From Thauera propionica (GTDB lineage Bacteria > Pseudomonadota > Gammaproteobacteria > Burkholderiales > Rhodocyclaceae): a stretch of 64,000 nucleotides of DNA. Shown here piece after piece: positions 8,092 to 17,765 of the stretch; the first letter of the stretch is position 1, and each line of letters starts with the position of its first letter. The notes below the pieces were generated by a model. That model was given only the letters and a program-made list of their open reading frames with translations, had not been told where the DNA came from and did no database searches. The stretch lies in NCBI RefSeq assembly GCF_002245655.1, contig NZ_NOIH01000003.1, positions 682,001 through 746,000 on the forward strand. Reading direction: 5' to 3'. The position numbers were made by a program, and so were the translations under genes.

Positions 8092-9549
8092 TCAGCGGCG
8101 CCAGAATGCCGGCGTCAGCACGACGAGGAAGGTGAAGATCTCGAGCCGGCCGAGGATCATCGTGAACGCCAGCACCCACTTGTGGAACACGCTGAGCGCC
8201 TGGTAGTTCGACCCAGGCCCCACCGCCTCGAGGCCGGGGCCGGTGTTATTCAGACAGGCCACCACGGCGGAGAAGGAGGTCACCAGCTCGAGTCCGGTGG
8301 CCGACAGGATCAGCGTCAGGCTGACGATCGACACCATGTACATGAAGCTGAAGCCGAGCACCGCGTGCAGGATGGTCTCGGGTACCGGCTGTCTGCCCAT
8401 GCGCACCGGTCGCACGGCGTGCGGGTGCAGCGAACGGATGATCTCGCGCAGCACCTGCTTGTACAGGATCATCGCGCGCATCATCTTGATGCCGCCACCG
8501 GTCGAGCCGGAACAGGCGACGAAGCTGCCGAGGAACAGGATCCATATCTGCGCGAACATCGGCCAGGTGGTGTAGTCGTCGATGGCCAGACCAAGCGAGG
8601 TCGAGATCGACACGACGTGGAAGGCCACGTTGCGCAAGGTCGTGAACAGGTCGGCGTGGATCTGCCAGTACATCATGTACACCGTCAGCATGGCGACGCT
8701 GAACACCAGCACACCGAAGTAGAAGGGAATCTCCGGATCGCGCATGTAGGGCCTCAGCGAACCGCGCACCAGTGCAAGATAGTGTGTCGCGTAGTTCAGG
8801 CCAGCCAGCAGCGCGAAGGTGATCGTCACCAGTTCGACGTTGAGGTTGTTGAAGTGACCGAGCGACGCGTCCTTGCTCGAAAAGCCACCGAGGCCGGTGA
8901 TCGTGAACGCATGGATCAAGGCATCCCAGCCATCGAGGCCTGCCCACCATAACGAAAAGCCGCAGGACACCGTCAGCAGCAGGTAGGTCACCCACAGCCC
9001 CTTCGCCGTCTCGGCGATGCGCGGCGTGAGGCTGGCGTCCTTCATCGGCGTCGGCACCTCGGCCTTGTAGAGCTGCCGGCCGCCGATGCCCAGCAGCGGC
9101 AGGATCGCTACCACCAGCACGATGACGCCCATGCCGCCGATCCAGTGCATGAAGGTGCGCCACAGGTTGATCGAGATCGGCAGGTCGTCGAGTCCGGTCA
9201 GCACGGTCGCCCCCGTCGCGGTCAATCCGGACACGGCCTCGAAGTACGCATCGGTGAAGCTGAGCGTGGGCAGGAAGGCCAGTAGCGGCAATGCGCCGAA
9301 CAGCGGCAGGACGACCCAGGTGGCGGCCACCAGGAAGAAGCCGTCATGCACCCTCAGGTCGCGCCGCGCGCCACGGGTGACCGTCCACAGGATCAGGCCG
9401 GCGACGAAGGTGCCGAAGATGGCCTGGTCGTAGGCCAGGGTCGCACCGTCGTCGAGCCAGACCGACACCGCAAGGGGGAAACCCATCAGCAGGCCGAAGA
9501 TCATGATGATCAGGCCGAGCGCGTTCAGCGGTGGGTGGTAGGCACGCAT
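8092..9549 (-). CDS. trkH: Trk potassium uptake system, membrane subunit
   Basis: 485 residues, a K+ translocating protein with four pore-like repeats. Pore-loop segments are visible: TGLTATGATVLTGLD, TITGLGGFSSKDAS, SISTSLGLAIDD and a final NNTGPGLEAVGP, matching the selectivity glycines of TrkH/KtrB proteins. It lies 13 bases downstream of trkA on the same strand, so the regulatory and pore subunits form an operon. Confidence 0.94.
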   Translation of the reverse strand: MRAYHPPLNALGLIIMIFGLLMGFPLAVSVWLDDGATLAYDQAIFGTFVAGLILWTVTRGARRDLRVHDGFFLVAATWVVLPLFGALPLLAFLPTLSFTDAYFEAVSGLTATGATVLTGLDDLPISINLWRTFMHWIGGMGVIVLVVAILPLLGIGGRQLYKAEVPTPMKDASLTPRIAETAKGLWVTYLLLTVSCGFSLWWAGLDGWDALIHAFTITGLGGFSSKDASLGHFNNLNVELVTITFALLAGLNYATHYLALVRGSLRPYMRDPEIPFYFGVLVFSVAMLTVYMMYWQIHADLFTTLRNVAFHVVSISTSLGLAIDDYTTWPMFAQIWILFLGSFVACSGSTGGGIKMMRAMILYKQVLREIIRSLHPHAVRPVRMGRQPVPETILHAVLGFSFMYMVSIVSLTLILSATGLELVTSFSAVVACLNNTGPGLEAVGPGSNYQALSVFHKWVLAFTMILGRLEIFTFLVVLTPAFWRR

Positions 9550-9562
9550 GGACGATGGCCGC

Positions 9563-10966
9563 TCAGAGGAAATGGAAGCCGACCTGGAACAGCTTCTCGA
9601 CCTTGCGCACGAGGTTCTTGTGCGTGCAGAACACGATCACGTGGTCGTCTTCCTCGATGACGGTATCGTGGTGCGGCATGATCACCTCGCGTCGCACCAC
9701 GCGCCCGTCCTCGCGTTTCTCGTCGCGCACGATGGCGCCGATGGTCGCGCCCTTGGGCAGCATGATCTCCTCGATCGGACGCCCCACCACCTTCGAATCC
9801 TTGCGGCTGCCATGGGCGATGATCTCGAGCGCCTCGGCAGCCCCACGGCGCAGGCTGTGCACCGCCACCACGTCGCCGCGGCGCACATGGGCGAGCAGCG
9901 TGCCGATCGAGGTGTGAGCCGGCGAGATGGCGATGTCGATCGGTCCGCCCTGCACCAGATCGACATAGCTCTTGCGATTGATCAGCGCCAGCGTGCGGCG
10001 CGCGCCCATGCGCTTGGCGAGCGAGGCCGACATGATGTTGTCCTCCTCGTCGTTGGTCAGCGCGACGAAGAGGTCGGTCTCGTCGATGCCCTCGGCCTCG
10101 AGCAGCTTCTCGTCGGTGGAGTCCCCGCGCAGCACGAGCGCCTTCGTCAGCTGCGTGGCCAGCGTCTCTGCACGGTCGCGGTTCACCTCGAGGATCTTGA
10201 CGTGGTAGGTCTGCTCGATCGACTGCGCGAGCCGGAAGCCGATGTTGCCGCCTCCGGCTATCATGATGCGGCGCATCGGCCGGTCCGACCGGCGCAGCTC
10301 GCGCATGACCTGGCGGATATGCACCGTGGCCGCGAGGCAGAACACCTCGTCGCCCGGGACGATGATCGTGTCGCCCTGCGGGATGATCGGCAAGCCGTTG
10401 CGGTAGATCGCCGCGATGCGGACCTCGACGTTCGGCAGGTGGAAACGCAAGGCCTTCAGCGGGTGCCCCACCAGCGGGCCGCCTTCGAAGGCGCGCACGC
10501 AGATCAGGCTGACGACACCCTCGGCGAACTCCAGTACCTGCAGGGCCTCGGGAAACGCGATCAGGCGCTTGATGTAGTCGGTGACGACCTGTTCGGGGCA
10601 GATCGAGAAGTCGACGGCAAAGTTGTCGTCGTCGAGCAGCTCCGGGTGGTCGACGTAGTCGGTCGAACGCAGGCGGGCGATACGCGTCGGCAGGTTGAAC
10701 ACCGCCTTGGCGATGCGACAGGCGCACAGGTTGGTCTGGTCCGACTGGGTGACGGCGATCAGCAGGTCCGCGTCGTTGGCGCCGGCTTCGCGCAGCACCG
10801 AGGGCGAGGCGGCGTTGCCGCAGACCGTGCGCACCTCGAGGCGGTCGCGCAGGGCCGCGAGGTATTCGGCACTGGTATCGACGAGCGTGATGTCGTTCGC
10901 CTCCGAAACCAGGTTTTCCGCGACCGACGCGCCGACCTGGCCGGCGCCGAGAATGATGATCTTCAC
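9563..10966 (-). CDS. trkA: Trk potassium uptake system, NAD-binding regulatory subunit
   Basis: 467 residues, two tandem RCK modules. Each begins with a Rossmann nucleotide-binding loop: IILGAGQVGASVAENL at about residues 3-18 and IAGGGNIGFRLAQSIE at about 236-251. TrkA binds NAD(H)/ATP on the cytoplasmic side and gates TrkH. Size and two-module layout are standard. It is followed by trkH and preceded, after a 93-base gap, by ntrX, a conserved betaproteobacterial neighbourhood. Confidence 0.95.
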   Translation of the reverse strand: MKIIILGAGQVGASVAENLVSEANDITLVDTSAEYLAALRDRLEVRTVCGNAASPSVLREAGANDADLLIAVTQSDQTNLCACRIAKAVFNLPTRIARLRSTDYVDHPELLDDDNFAVDFSICPEQVVTDYIKRLIAFPEALQVLEFAEGVVSLICVRAFEGGPLVGHPLKALRFHLPNVEVRIAAIYRNGLPIIPQGDTIIVPGDEVFCLAATVHIRQVMRELRRSDRPMRRIMIAGGGNIGFRLAQSIEQTYHVKILEVNRDRAETLATQLTKALVLRGDSTDEKLLEAEGIDETDLFVALTNDEEDNIMSASLAKRMGARRTLALINRKSYVDLVQGGPIDIAISPAHTSIGTLLAHVRRGDVVAVHSLRRGAAEALEIIAHGSRKDSKVVGRPIEEIMLPKGATIGAIVRDEKREDGRVVRREVIMPHHDTVIEEDDHVIVFCTHKNLVRKVEKLFQVGFHFL

Positions 10967-11059
10967 CGAGCGTTCCCGAGATGCGTTTCAGCGCCGGATT
11001 CTACGCCGCCCTGCAACATCCCGATACAGCGATTGCTGCAATGCAACACCCGCCGCAAC

Positions 11060-12307
11060 TCAGCCTTCTTCATGGCGGCGCCCCGCCTGCAAACCCAGCT
11101 GCTTGAGCTTGCGGTACAGGTGCGTCCGCTCCAGGCCGGTCTTCTCGGCCAGCCGCGTCATGTTGCCGCCCTCGAGGCGCAGGTGATGCTCGAAATACAG
11201 GCGCTCGAAGGCCTCGCGCGCCTCGCGCAGTGGCTGATCGAGGGATACCCCGACCGAGCCGGCCGCCGCATCCGGCGGCAGCAGCCGACGTACATCGGCG
11301 GCCCCGATCTCCTCCTCGAGGGTCCCCAGGGCCAGGGACTTCACCGCCGCGCGCAACTCTGCGTAGCCGCCCGGCCACGGCAGGTTGCGCAACTGGTTGA
11401 GTGCCGCGGTGGAGAAGCGGCGCAGCGGCACCTCGCCGCCTTCAGCCAGGTGCATCAGGATCTGGCTCGCCAGCTCAGGCAGATCGTCACGCACGTCCGC
11501 GATCGAGGGCGGCGCCAGGCTCACCTCGAACAGGCGCGACACCAGTGCCTCTTCCCAGCCCTCGGCGAGCAGGCCCTCCGCATTGCGGTCGGTGGCTACG
11601 ACCACGCGCAGGTCGTAGCGGTCGAGCCGCTCGACGGCGAAAGCGAGGTTCTTCTGCTGCGCGCGCGACAGGCGCGCCAGCTCGCCGACGAACAGCACCC
11701 CGCCCTGCGTCGCCTGCAGCTGATTGATGTCGAGCGGCACGCTGATCGCTGACAGGTCCAGCCATGCCGGGCTGCCACTCTGCACGCTGCGGGCGACGAG
11801 TTCGGCGAGGCTGCCCGTCCCGACGCGCAGCAGCAGCACGCGCGAACTGTTCGCGATCTGCTCGACGCGCCGGCGCAGCTCGCGCAGCGGCACCGATCGC
11901 GTAAACGCAGCCAGGGTCAGCGGCGCAGGGGCGCCGGGCGCCTGAGGGCGCTGCAGACCGCGCTTGACCGCCGCCAGCAGCTTCTGCAGGGCAATGGGCT
12001 TCTCAAGGTAGTCGATCGCCCCTATACGGGTAGCCTCGACCGCCGTGTCGATCGTGCCGTGGCCCGACATCATCACCACCGGCATGTTGAGCTGGCCGTT
12101 AGCCGCCCACTCCTTGAGCAGCGTGATGCCATCGGTGTCCGGCATCCAGATGTCGAGCAGCACCAGATCGGGCCGGCCGGCGTTGCGCATCGCGCGCGCC
12201 GCCCCCGCGTTCTCGGCCAGCAGGATGTCGTAGCCCTCGTCGCGAAGGATCTCGGACAGGAGTTCGCGAATGCCGACTTCGTCGTCAACGATCAGTATCT
12301 TTGCCAT
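11060..12307 (-). CDS. ntrX: NtrX-like response regulator with degenerate AAA+ domain
   Basis: 415 residues. The receiver domain is intact (acidic D8-D9, phospho-acceptor Asp52 in LLDIWMPD, Lys in EKPIAL). The middle region aligns with the sigma-54 activator ATPase but has lost its machinery: Walker A reads RVGTGSLAELVA without the lysine, Walker B reads GGVLFVGELA without the Asp-Glu, and the GAFTGA loop is absent. The C-terminal Fis-type helix-turn-helix is present (GNMTRLAEKTGLERTHLYRKL). It therefore probably binds DNA and regulates without sigma-54 ATPase action. The paired kinase ntrY ends five bases upstream. Confidence 0.88.
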   Translation of the reverse strand: MAKILIVDDEVGIRELLSEILRDEGYDILLAENAGAARAMRNAGRPDLVLLDIWMPDTDGITLLKEWAANGQLNMPVVMMSGHGTIDTAVEATRIGAIDYLEKPIALQKLLAAVKRGLQRPQAPGAPAPLTLAAFTRSVPLRELRRRVEQIANSSRVLLLRVGTGSLAELVARSVQSGSPAWLDLSAISVPLDINQLQATQGGVLFVGELARLSRAQQKNLAFAVERLDRYDLRVVVATDRNAEGLLAEGWEEALVSRLFEVSLAPPSIADVRDDLPELASQILMHLAEGGEVPLRRFSTAALNQLRNLPWPGGYAELRAAVKSLALGTLEEEIGAADVRRLLPPDAAAGSVGVSLDQPLREAREAFERLYFEHHLRLEGGNMTRLAEKTGLERTHLYRKLKQLGLQAGRRHEEG

Positions 12308-12312
12308 CGTGT

Positions 12313-14433
12313 TCAGTGTTTACCATTCATTTCGGCCAGGCGCAGCCGGATGCGGATTTCCGCTCCGCCGCCATCGCGGTTGGCCAGCCGCACGTCGCCA
12401 CCGTGCTCGTCGACAATCTTCTTCACCATCGCCAGGCCCAGACCGGTGCCGCGCGACTTGGTCGTGAAGTAGGGCTCGAACGCATGCGCCAGCACCTCAG
12501 CTGGAAAGCCCGGCCCATTGTCGCGGAACAGCAGCGCAACCCGCTCGCCCTCGATCCGCGTGATCACCCTCACCTCGCCGTCCTCGGCGCCCGAGAGCGC
12601 ATCCTGCGCATTCTGCAGCATGTTGTGGATGACCTGCCGGATCTGGCTCGCGTCGCCCTGCACCAGGGGCAGTTCGGCCGCCAGCTCGAGCCTGATGTGC
12701 GACGCGAAGCTCTCGTAGAGGTTGAGGATCTCGCGGATCAGGGCGTTGAGATCGATCGCCGACAGCTGCGGCGCCGGCAGGCGCGCGTAGTCGCGGAAGG
12801 CGTTGACCAGGTTCTTCATCGCCTCGACCTGGTTGACGATGGTCGTGGTGCCACGTTCGAGCATCTCGCGGCTGCTGTCGTCGAGTTTGTCGGACAGCTT
12901 GAACGCCAGACGCTCGGCGGAAAGCTGGATCGGCGTCAGGGGGTTCTTGATCTCGTGGGCCAGCCGCCGGGCGACCTCGCCCCATGCCGCCGTCCGCTGC
13001 GCCGCGACCAGTCGCGAGATGTCGTCGAACACCACCACCAGGCCACCCCCGGTGCCCTTGGGCAGGCGCGAGCCGTGGATCAACAGCGTGAGCGGCGTGC
13101 TGTCCTTGACCGGCAGCTCGATCTGACTCTGCCAGTCGCCCTCGTTGGCGGCGAAGCCTTCGAGCAAGGCATCGCGGAAGCCTTCGAGGCGCGGCCACTC
13201 GGCCAGCGTGATGTCCTCGAAGCCAACGAGCTCGTCGCCGAGGATCTGCATCGCCCCATGGTTGGCCGCGCGCAAGCCGCCCTCGGCGGAAAAGGCCAGC
13301 ACGCCGGTCGACAGGTTCGCCAGCACGCTCTCGAGGTAGGCCCGCGCCGACTCGACGGCTGCACGGTTGCGCTCTGCAGCGGCGCGCGCATCCTCGAGCT
13401 GACGCGTCATGCGGTTGAAGGACTGCGTCAGCACGCCCAGTTCGTCACGCGCGGGCAGCGCCTGGCGGGGGCTGAAATCGCCCTGCGCCACCGCCTGCGT
13501 TCCTTCGGCCAGAATCAGCAGCGGCGCGGCCAGCCGGCGCGCGATGATGAAGGCTGCAGCGAGCGCGGTCAGCAATGCGAGCAGCAGGGTGAGGGTCAGC
13601 GTGAGGGTATAGATGCGGTTCAGCCCTTCGCGCCCGAGAGTGAGCTGCTGGTATTCCCGGTAGGCCTCCTGCACCGCCTCGGCGTGACGGCCGAAGCTCT
13701 CCGGTACGGCTTGCGTGAGCTGCAGCAGGTTCGGTTCGCCTGCCAGGGTGCGCAGCGGAATCGGCACGATGACGCGGATCACCAGCCGCCCGTCAGCCTG
13801 GCTCTCGATTGCATGGAACATCCGCGTCTGCCGCGCCTGGCGCAGCTGGGTGACGCTGGGCAGGTCGGGCAGCAGCCCCGACATCGCATCGGCCGCCGTG
13901 GCAAGCACCTGGCCATTGGCGGCGATCACCGTGGCGCTGCCAACCCCCGCCTGCTCACGCAGCCGGTTCAACATGACCGCCGACACCGTGCTCGCGCCTT
14001 CGAGCTCCAGCACCATATCGCCTGCCTTGTCGCCCATCTGGCTGACGAGGTAGTCGAGAGCGTTCTGCCCCAGGGCGATGCCGCCCTCCAGCGCAGACTC
14101 GACCCGCACGTCGAACCACGACTCGATGCTGCGTACCACGAACTGCAGCGACACCGCGTAGATCACGAGCCCGGGCACGACGCCCATCACCGCAAACATC
14201 AGCACCAGCCGGTACTTGAGGCGCGAGCCGAACTGGCGCGTGCGGTACTCGCGCCACAACTGGCGCAACTGCACGCCCACCAGTCCGCCCAGCACCACCG
14301 CGAGCACGCCATTGAAGGCGAGCAGGTAGGGATAGCTGCTAGCGAAGAGCTCGGTGTTGGAGCTCGCAGAGGTGAGCAGGAACAGCGAAATGCCGGCCAG
14401 GGCCGCGGCAATGACGAGGAGGATGCGCTTCAT
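12313..14433 (-). CDS. ntrY: NtrY-type sensor histidine kinase
   Basis: 706 residues. Transmembrane helices near 3-22, 35-55 and 77-100, a large extracytoplasmic sensor region, another helix near 275-297, then HAMP (about 298-350), a PAS-like domain (about 360-470), the phospho-accepting H-box with His493 (LAHEIKNPLTPIQLSAERL), and the ATPase domain with DNGPGFP and GTGLGLAMVKKI. This is the NtrY layout; orthologues sense nitrogen or redox state and phosphorylate NtrX. I start at the ATG at 14433, which overlaps the stop of the DUF4390 gene by four bases. Confidence 0.93.
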   Translation of the reverse strand: MKRILLVIAAALAGISLFLLTSASSNTELFASSYPYLLAFNGVLAVVLGGLVGVQLRQLWREYRTRQFGSRLKYRLVLMFAVMGVVPGLVIYAVSLQFVVRSIESWFDVRVESALEGGIALGQNALDYLVSQMGDKAGDMVLELEGASTVSAVMLNRLREQAGVGSATVIAANGQVLATAADAMSGLLPDLPSVTQLRQARQTRMFHAIESQADGRLVIRVIVPIPLRTLAGEPNLLQLTQAVPESFGRHAEAVQEAYREYQQLTLGREGLNRIYTLTLTLTLLLALLTALAAAFIIARRLAAPLLILAEGTQAVAQGDFSPRQALPARDELGVLTQSFNRMTRQLEDARAAAERNRAAVESARAYLESVLANLSTGVLAFSAEGGLRAANHGAMQILGDELVGFEDITLAEWPRLEGFRDALLEGFAANEGDWQSQIELPVKDSTPLTLLIHGSRLPKGTGGGLVVVFDDISRLVAAQRTAAWGEVARRLAHEIKNPLTPIQLSAERLAFKLSDKLDDSSREMLERGTTTIVNQVEAMKNLVNAFRDYARLPAPQLSAIDLNALIREILNLYESFASHIRLELAAELPLVQGDASQIRQVIHNMLQNAQDALSGAEDGEVRVITRIEGERVALLFRDNGPGFPAEVLAHAFEPYFTTKSRGTGLGLAMVKKIVDEHGGDVRLANRDGGGAEIRIRLRLAEMNGKH

Positions 14434-14987
14434 CGCTGGCCCGCCGCGCCAGGCAGGAAAGTCCACGTCGCCCAGTCGGTGCCGAGGTTCCAGTCGCGGC
14501 TGCCGATGGCCGTGACCTGGAAGGGTTTGGGCAGTTGCGAGGTATCGAGCCGGAAGCGCAACGCGACCTGGTGCGAGACCCCGGCCGTCAGATCAGCGAG
14601 TTCGGCAACCTGCCAGTTGCGCACCCGCCGCATCGTGCGCACCGCAGCGTCCAGCGTGTCGAAGCTCTGGTGAAAGCTGCCGATCGACAGACGATAGCTG
14701 CGCGTGATCGGGTGGTAGGACAGCCGGTAATCGAGACTGCGATCGACGACGACTTCGTCGAGCCAGTACCAGCGCGGGCGCTCGATGCGCAGCTCGGTGG
14801 TGAAGTACAGCGACACGCCACGAGTCACCGCGTCGGCCAGGCGGGGGTTGAGTTCGACATCGATGTCGGCGTTGAGTACGTAACCGCCCTCGCCCGCGAC
14901 GACCTCGGCACTCACGATGCGGGCTTCGTTGGCGTGCGCGGCCGCGGCAAAGAGCACGAGCGCGAGCAGCGCGAAGACGCGCAGCAC
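14430..14987 (-). CDS. DUF4390 domain exported protein
   Basis: 185 residues with a signal peptide (LRVFALLALVLFAAAAHA), then a domain of about 160 residues with the DUF4390 pattern (LSYHPITRSYRLSIG and WQVAELADLTAG). Function is unknown. It is almost always found between rsmB and ntrY in betaproteobacteria, so it may act with the NtrY sensor in the envelope. The start is uncertain: the GTG at 14987, just after the rsmB stop, gives a clean signal peptide; an ATG at 15032 inside rsmB is the alternative. The stop overlaps ntrY by four bases. Confidence 0.85.
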   Translation of the reverse strand: MLRVFALLALVLFAAAAHANEARIVSAEVVAGEGGYVLNADIDVELNPRLADAVTRGVSLYFTTELRIERPRWYWLDEVVVDRSLDYRLSYHPITRSYRLSIGSFHQSFDTLDAAVRTMRRVRNWQVAELADLTAGVSHQVALRFRLDTSQLPKPFQVTAIGSRDWNLGTDWATWTFLPGAAGQR

Positions 14988-14991
14988 GCGA

Positions 14992-16365
14992 TCAAGCCTG
15001 CTTGCGGAGCCGGGCAAAGTAGAAGCCGTCATGTTCGGCATCGGGCAGCAACTGGCAGTCGGGGGAAGCGTCGATGGGTACGCATTCGGCATCGGCATGG
15101 CGATCGAGGAAGCGTGCGATCTGCGCCGCATTCTCCTGCTCGAATACCGAACAGGTCACATAAAGCATTGTGCCACCCGGCGCCAGCGTCTGCCAAAGCG
15201 CATCGACGATGCGACGCTGTTGCGTTGCAAACCCCGCGATATCCTCGTCGCGACGCAACCACTTGATGTCCGGATGGCGGCGCACGACACCGGAAGCGGA
15301 GCACGGCACGTCGGCGAGGATGCGGTCAAACGGACGGCCGTCCCACCAGCTGCGCAGATCGCAGCAATCGGCCACGCGGATCTCGGCCTGCAAGCCGAGG
15401 CGGTCCAGGTTGGCGCGGATGCGCTGCGCACGCCGCGGGTCGAGCTCGAGCGCGAGCAGCTCGACGTCTGCCGATTCCAGCAGATGTGCTGTCTTTCCGC
15501 CCGGCGCGGCGCAAGCGTCGAGCACGCGTTCGCCGTCCCGTGGCGCCAGCAGTCGGGCGGCCTGCTGGGCGCCTGCGTCCTGCACCGACAACCTGCCCTC
15601 GGCATAACCCGGCAGGCGCGCCACGGCCACTGGCTGCGCCAGCAACAGGGTGGCATCGCCCAGGCGCTTTGCCTCGATGCCCGCCGCAGCGAGTTCGGCA
15701 AGCGCCGCCTCGAGCGTGCAACGCCGCCGGTTCACCCGCAGGGCCATCGGCGGACGCTGATTGCCTGCCGCGAGCAGCGCCTCCCACTGCTCCGGCATAC
15801 CCGCGCGGACGCGCTCGATCCACCAGGCCGGATACGCCTGGGCCGACACGGGGTTCGCGCCGATCCAGCTCGCCCATTCGGACTGCTGGCGCAGCGCGTT
15901 GCGAAGCACGCCATTGACCATACCCTTCAGGCCGGGCATGGCCGTAGCCGCCGCCTGCACCGCCTGGTCGACCACCGTGTGCGCGTGCTCGGGACGCTGG
16001 CGCAGGCGCTGGATCGCCACCAGCAACAGGGCCCGGATCAGGGTCGGTGGCTGGCTGTGCAGCAGGCGATCGAGGATGGCATCGCCACGACCGAAGTCGC
16101 GCAGCGTAGACCAGGCGAGATCGCGCACGGCACCGCGGGTAGCGTCGGGCCAGCCTGGCCGCGCATCCAGCATGCGTTCGAAACTGTCGGTCAGGTTGCT
16201 GCCGTCGATCACGCAGGCGACCAGCTCGGCCGCACACAGCATGGCGTAGCCGAGACTATCGACGGGAAGAACCGGAGGGCGGCCCGGCCGCGAGTCGCGA
16301 CCGGCAGCGGAACGCTGTTGTGGACTGCCGTGAGCGCGACGGGGCGCAGCGGGAGATGAATTCAC
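14992..16365 (-). CDS. rsmB: 16S rRNA (cytosine(967)-C5)-methyltransferase
   Basis: 457 residues. N-terminal NusB-like RNA-binding domain (AMLCAAELVACVIDG to about residue 140), then a SAM methyltransferase domain with LDACAAPGGKTAHLLE (SAM binding), motif IV DVPCSASGVVRRHPDIKW and motif VI YVTCSVFEQEN; the two Pro/Thr-Cys cysteines are the pair used in m5C catalysis. I prefer the GTG at 16365, preceded by CCAGGTTCCAA; a GTG at 16404 directly after the speE stop is possible. Elsewhere rsmB usually follows fmt, but here speE is upstream. Confidence 0.93.
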   Translation of the reverse strand: MNSSPAAPRRAHGSPQQRSAAGRDSRPGRPPVLPVDSLGYAMLCAAELVACVIDGSNLTDSFERMLDARPGWPDATRGAVRDLAWSTLRDFGRGDAILDRLLHSQPPTLIRALLLVAIQRLRQRPEHAHTVVDQAVQAAATAMPGLKGMVNGVLRNALRQQSEWASWIGANPVSAQAYPAWWIERVRAGMPEQWEALLAAGNQRPPMALRVNRRRCTLEAALAELAAAGIEAKRLGDATLLLAQPVAVARLPGYAEGRLSVQDAGAQQAARLLAPRDGERVLDACAAPGGKTAHLLESADVELLALELDPRRAQRIRANLDRLGLQAEIRVADCCDLRSWWDGRPFDRILADVPCSASGVVRRHPDIKWLRRDEDIAGFATQQRRIVDALWQTLAPGGTMLYVTCSVFEQENAAQIARFLDRHADAECVPIDASPDCQLLPDAEHDGFYFARLRKQA

Positions 16366-16404
16366 TTGGAACCTGGTACGGGCGGCACGCGTCGCCGGCC
16401 GCAC

Positions 16405-17289
16405 TCAGGCCAGCAACGCGCGCAGATGGTTGGGAAGCGCAAATTGCGCGCAATGAACGGCGCCATTGTAATGTTGAAGGCGGGCAATCCGGCGCTCGGC
16501 AAGGCGCCGCTCGACCTCATCGGCACTCAAGGCACACGGATCGAGCGCGTCTGAGGCCGTCGCCAAACCCCACAGGCTGCCGTAGAGCGGAATGTAGAGA
16601 AAATACGGGCTGACCAGCCTGAACACGCGCCGCAAACGCTGAACGAGTTCGCGCACACGCGCAGGCTGGAATACCGGCGGGCCGATGTGCAGGCTCAAGG
16701 CGCCCCCTTCGGCCAGCAACGCACGGCAAGCGCGAAAGAATGCCTCCGAGTACAGCGCCTCGGCCGGCCCCACCGGGTCGGTCAGGTCGAGCACGATCAG
16801 GTCATAGCGGTCCCCGGCAGCAGGACCGTCTGTCGACACATACTTCATGCCGTCGCCGATGCGGATCTCGACCCGTGGATCATCGAGCGATCCGTGATGC
16901 ACCGCTTCGAGATAACGGCGCGAGATGTCCACCACCTTCTCGTCGAGCTCGGCAATCACGATGCGCTCGATGCTCTGGTACTTGAGCAGTTCCTCCGCCG
17001 ATCCGCCATCACCGCCACCGACGATCAGGGCCGTGCGCAGCCCCGCATGGGCGATACCGGGCACATGGATCAGGTTCTCATGGTAGAAGAACTCGTCACG
17101 CTCAGAGGTCATGAAACAGCCGTCGAGGCGGAACAGCCGACCAAATACCGGGGTCTCCCAGACCTCATACTCCTGCCATTCCGAACGCCCCTTTTCGAGC
17201 AGGCGGCCGGCACTGTAGAAGAAACCGGCTTCCTCGCTCAACTGCTCCGCAAGAACGCCGTCCTGTGCAAGTACGAAGCGGTGGCTCAT
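16405..17289 (-). CDS. speE: Polyamine aminopropyltransferase (spermidine synthase)
   Basis: 294 residues. Transfers an aminopropyl group from decarboxylated SAM to putrescine. The binding motifs are clear: ALIVGGGDGGSAEELLKY, IAELDEKVVDISRRYL, and the catalytic DLTDPVGPAEALYSEAFF. It sits three bases downstream of speD, which makes the decarboxylated SAM substrate, so the two form one biosynthetic operon. The C-terminus runs to within a base of a possible rsmB start. Confidence 0.94.
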   Translation of the reverse strand: MSHRFVLAQDGVLAEQLSEEAGFFYSAGRLLEKGRSEWQEYEVWETPVFGRLFRLDGCFMTSERDEFFYHENLIHVPGIAHAGLRTALIVGGGDGGSAEELLKYQSIERIVIAELDEKVVDISRRYLEAVHHGSLDDPRVEIRIGDGMKYVSTDGPAAGDRYDLIVLDLTDPVGPAEALYSEAFFRACRALLAEGGALSLHIGPPVFQPARVRELVQRLRRVFRLVSPYFLYIPLYGSLWGLATASDALDPCALSADEVERRLAERRIARLQHYNGAVHCAQFALPNHLRALLA

Positions 17290-17292
17290 GGT

Positions 17293-17679
17293 TCAGACCT
17301 CAACGGGCAGACGCCCGCGGACAACTTGATGCTCTACGCGATCTTCAGGCTCAAGGGCCTCGATCACGCGCGCATACACTGCACGGGCCCGATCGCTGTT
17401 GTTGCGCGAGAAGTTGCAGACGTACACATCAAGTGTGACATCACCACTTTCCGGCCAGGTATGAATGGCCAGATGGGATTCTGCGAGCACGACAGTACCC
17501 GTAACGCCGGCGGGCTCACCCCGTTCATCCCGGAACTGATAGAAGTACGCGCCCAGCGGCGTCAGTCCGGCGGCGCGGCACTCCTCCACGCACAGCGCCT
17601 CCAGGCGCTCGCACTCGATCATCAGAGGCTGGGCGGGGTTGCAGCGATACAGATCCGCAATGAGGTGAAGTCCGTTCAT
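17293..17679 (-). CDS. speD: S-adenosylmethionine decarboxylase proenzyme
   Basis: 128 residues, the short class 1b type. It self-cleaves to form a pyruvoyl group: the site is Glu67-Ser68 in VLAESHLAIHTWPE, with the catalytic His and Cys residues in HTWPE and YVCNFSR. It begins at the ATG at 17679 (MNGLHLIADLYRC), the family's normal start; the same frame is open far upstream but without similarity. First gene of the speD-speE unit, 86 bases downstream of a parS-like site. Confidence 0.95.
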   Translation of the reverse strand: MNGLHLIADLYRCNPAQPLMIECERLEALCVEECRAAGLTPLGAYFYQFRDERGEPAGVTGTVVLAESHLAIHTWPESGDVTLDVYVCNFSRNNSDRARAVYARVIEALEPEDRVEHQVVRGRLPVEV

Positions 17680-17765
17680 ATTCCGATGCCTTGGGACGAT
17701 GAATAGGACGGGCGATTCTAGCACGCCGGGGGGTCGTAATATTTCCGCAAACATACCCGCACGTA

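Noticed and set aside
9548-11752. Open + strand frame of 734 codons opposite trkA and ntrX
   Set aside because: It is antisense to two clear genes; its translation is Arg/His/Val-rich and without domains, as expected from GC-rich codons read backwards.
12301-14673. Open + strand frame of 790 codons opposite ntrY
   Set aside because: Shadow frame of ntrY, with no known domain.
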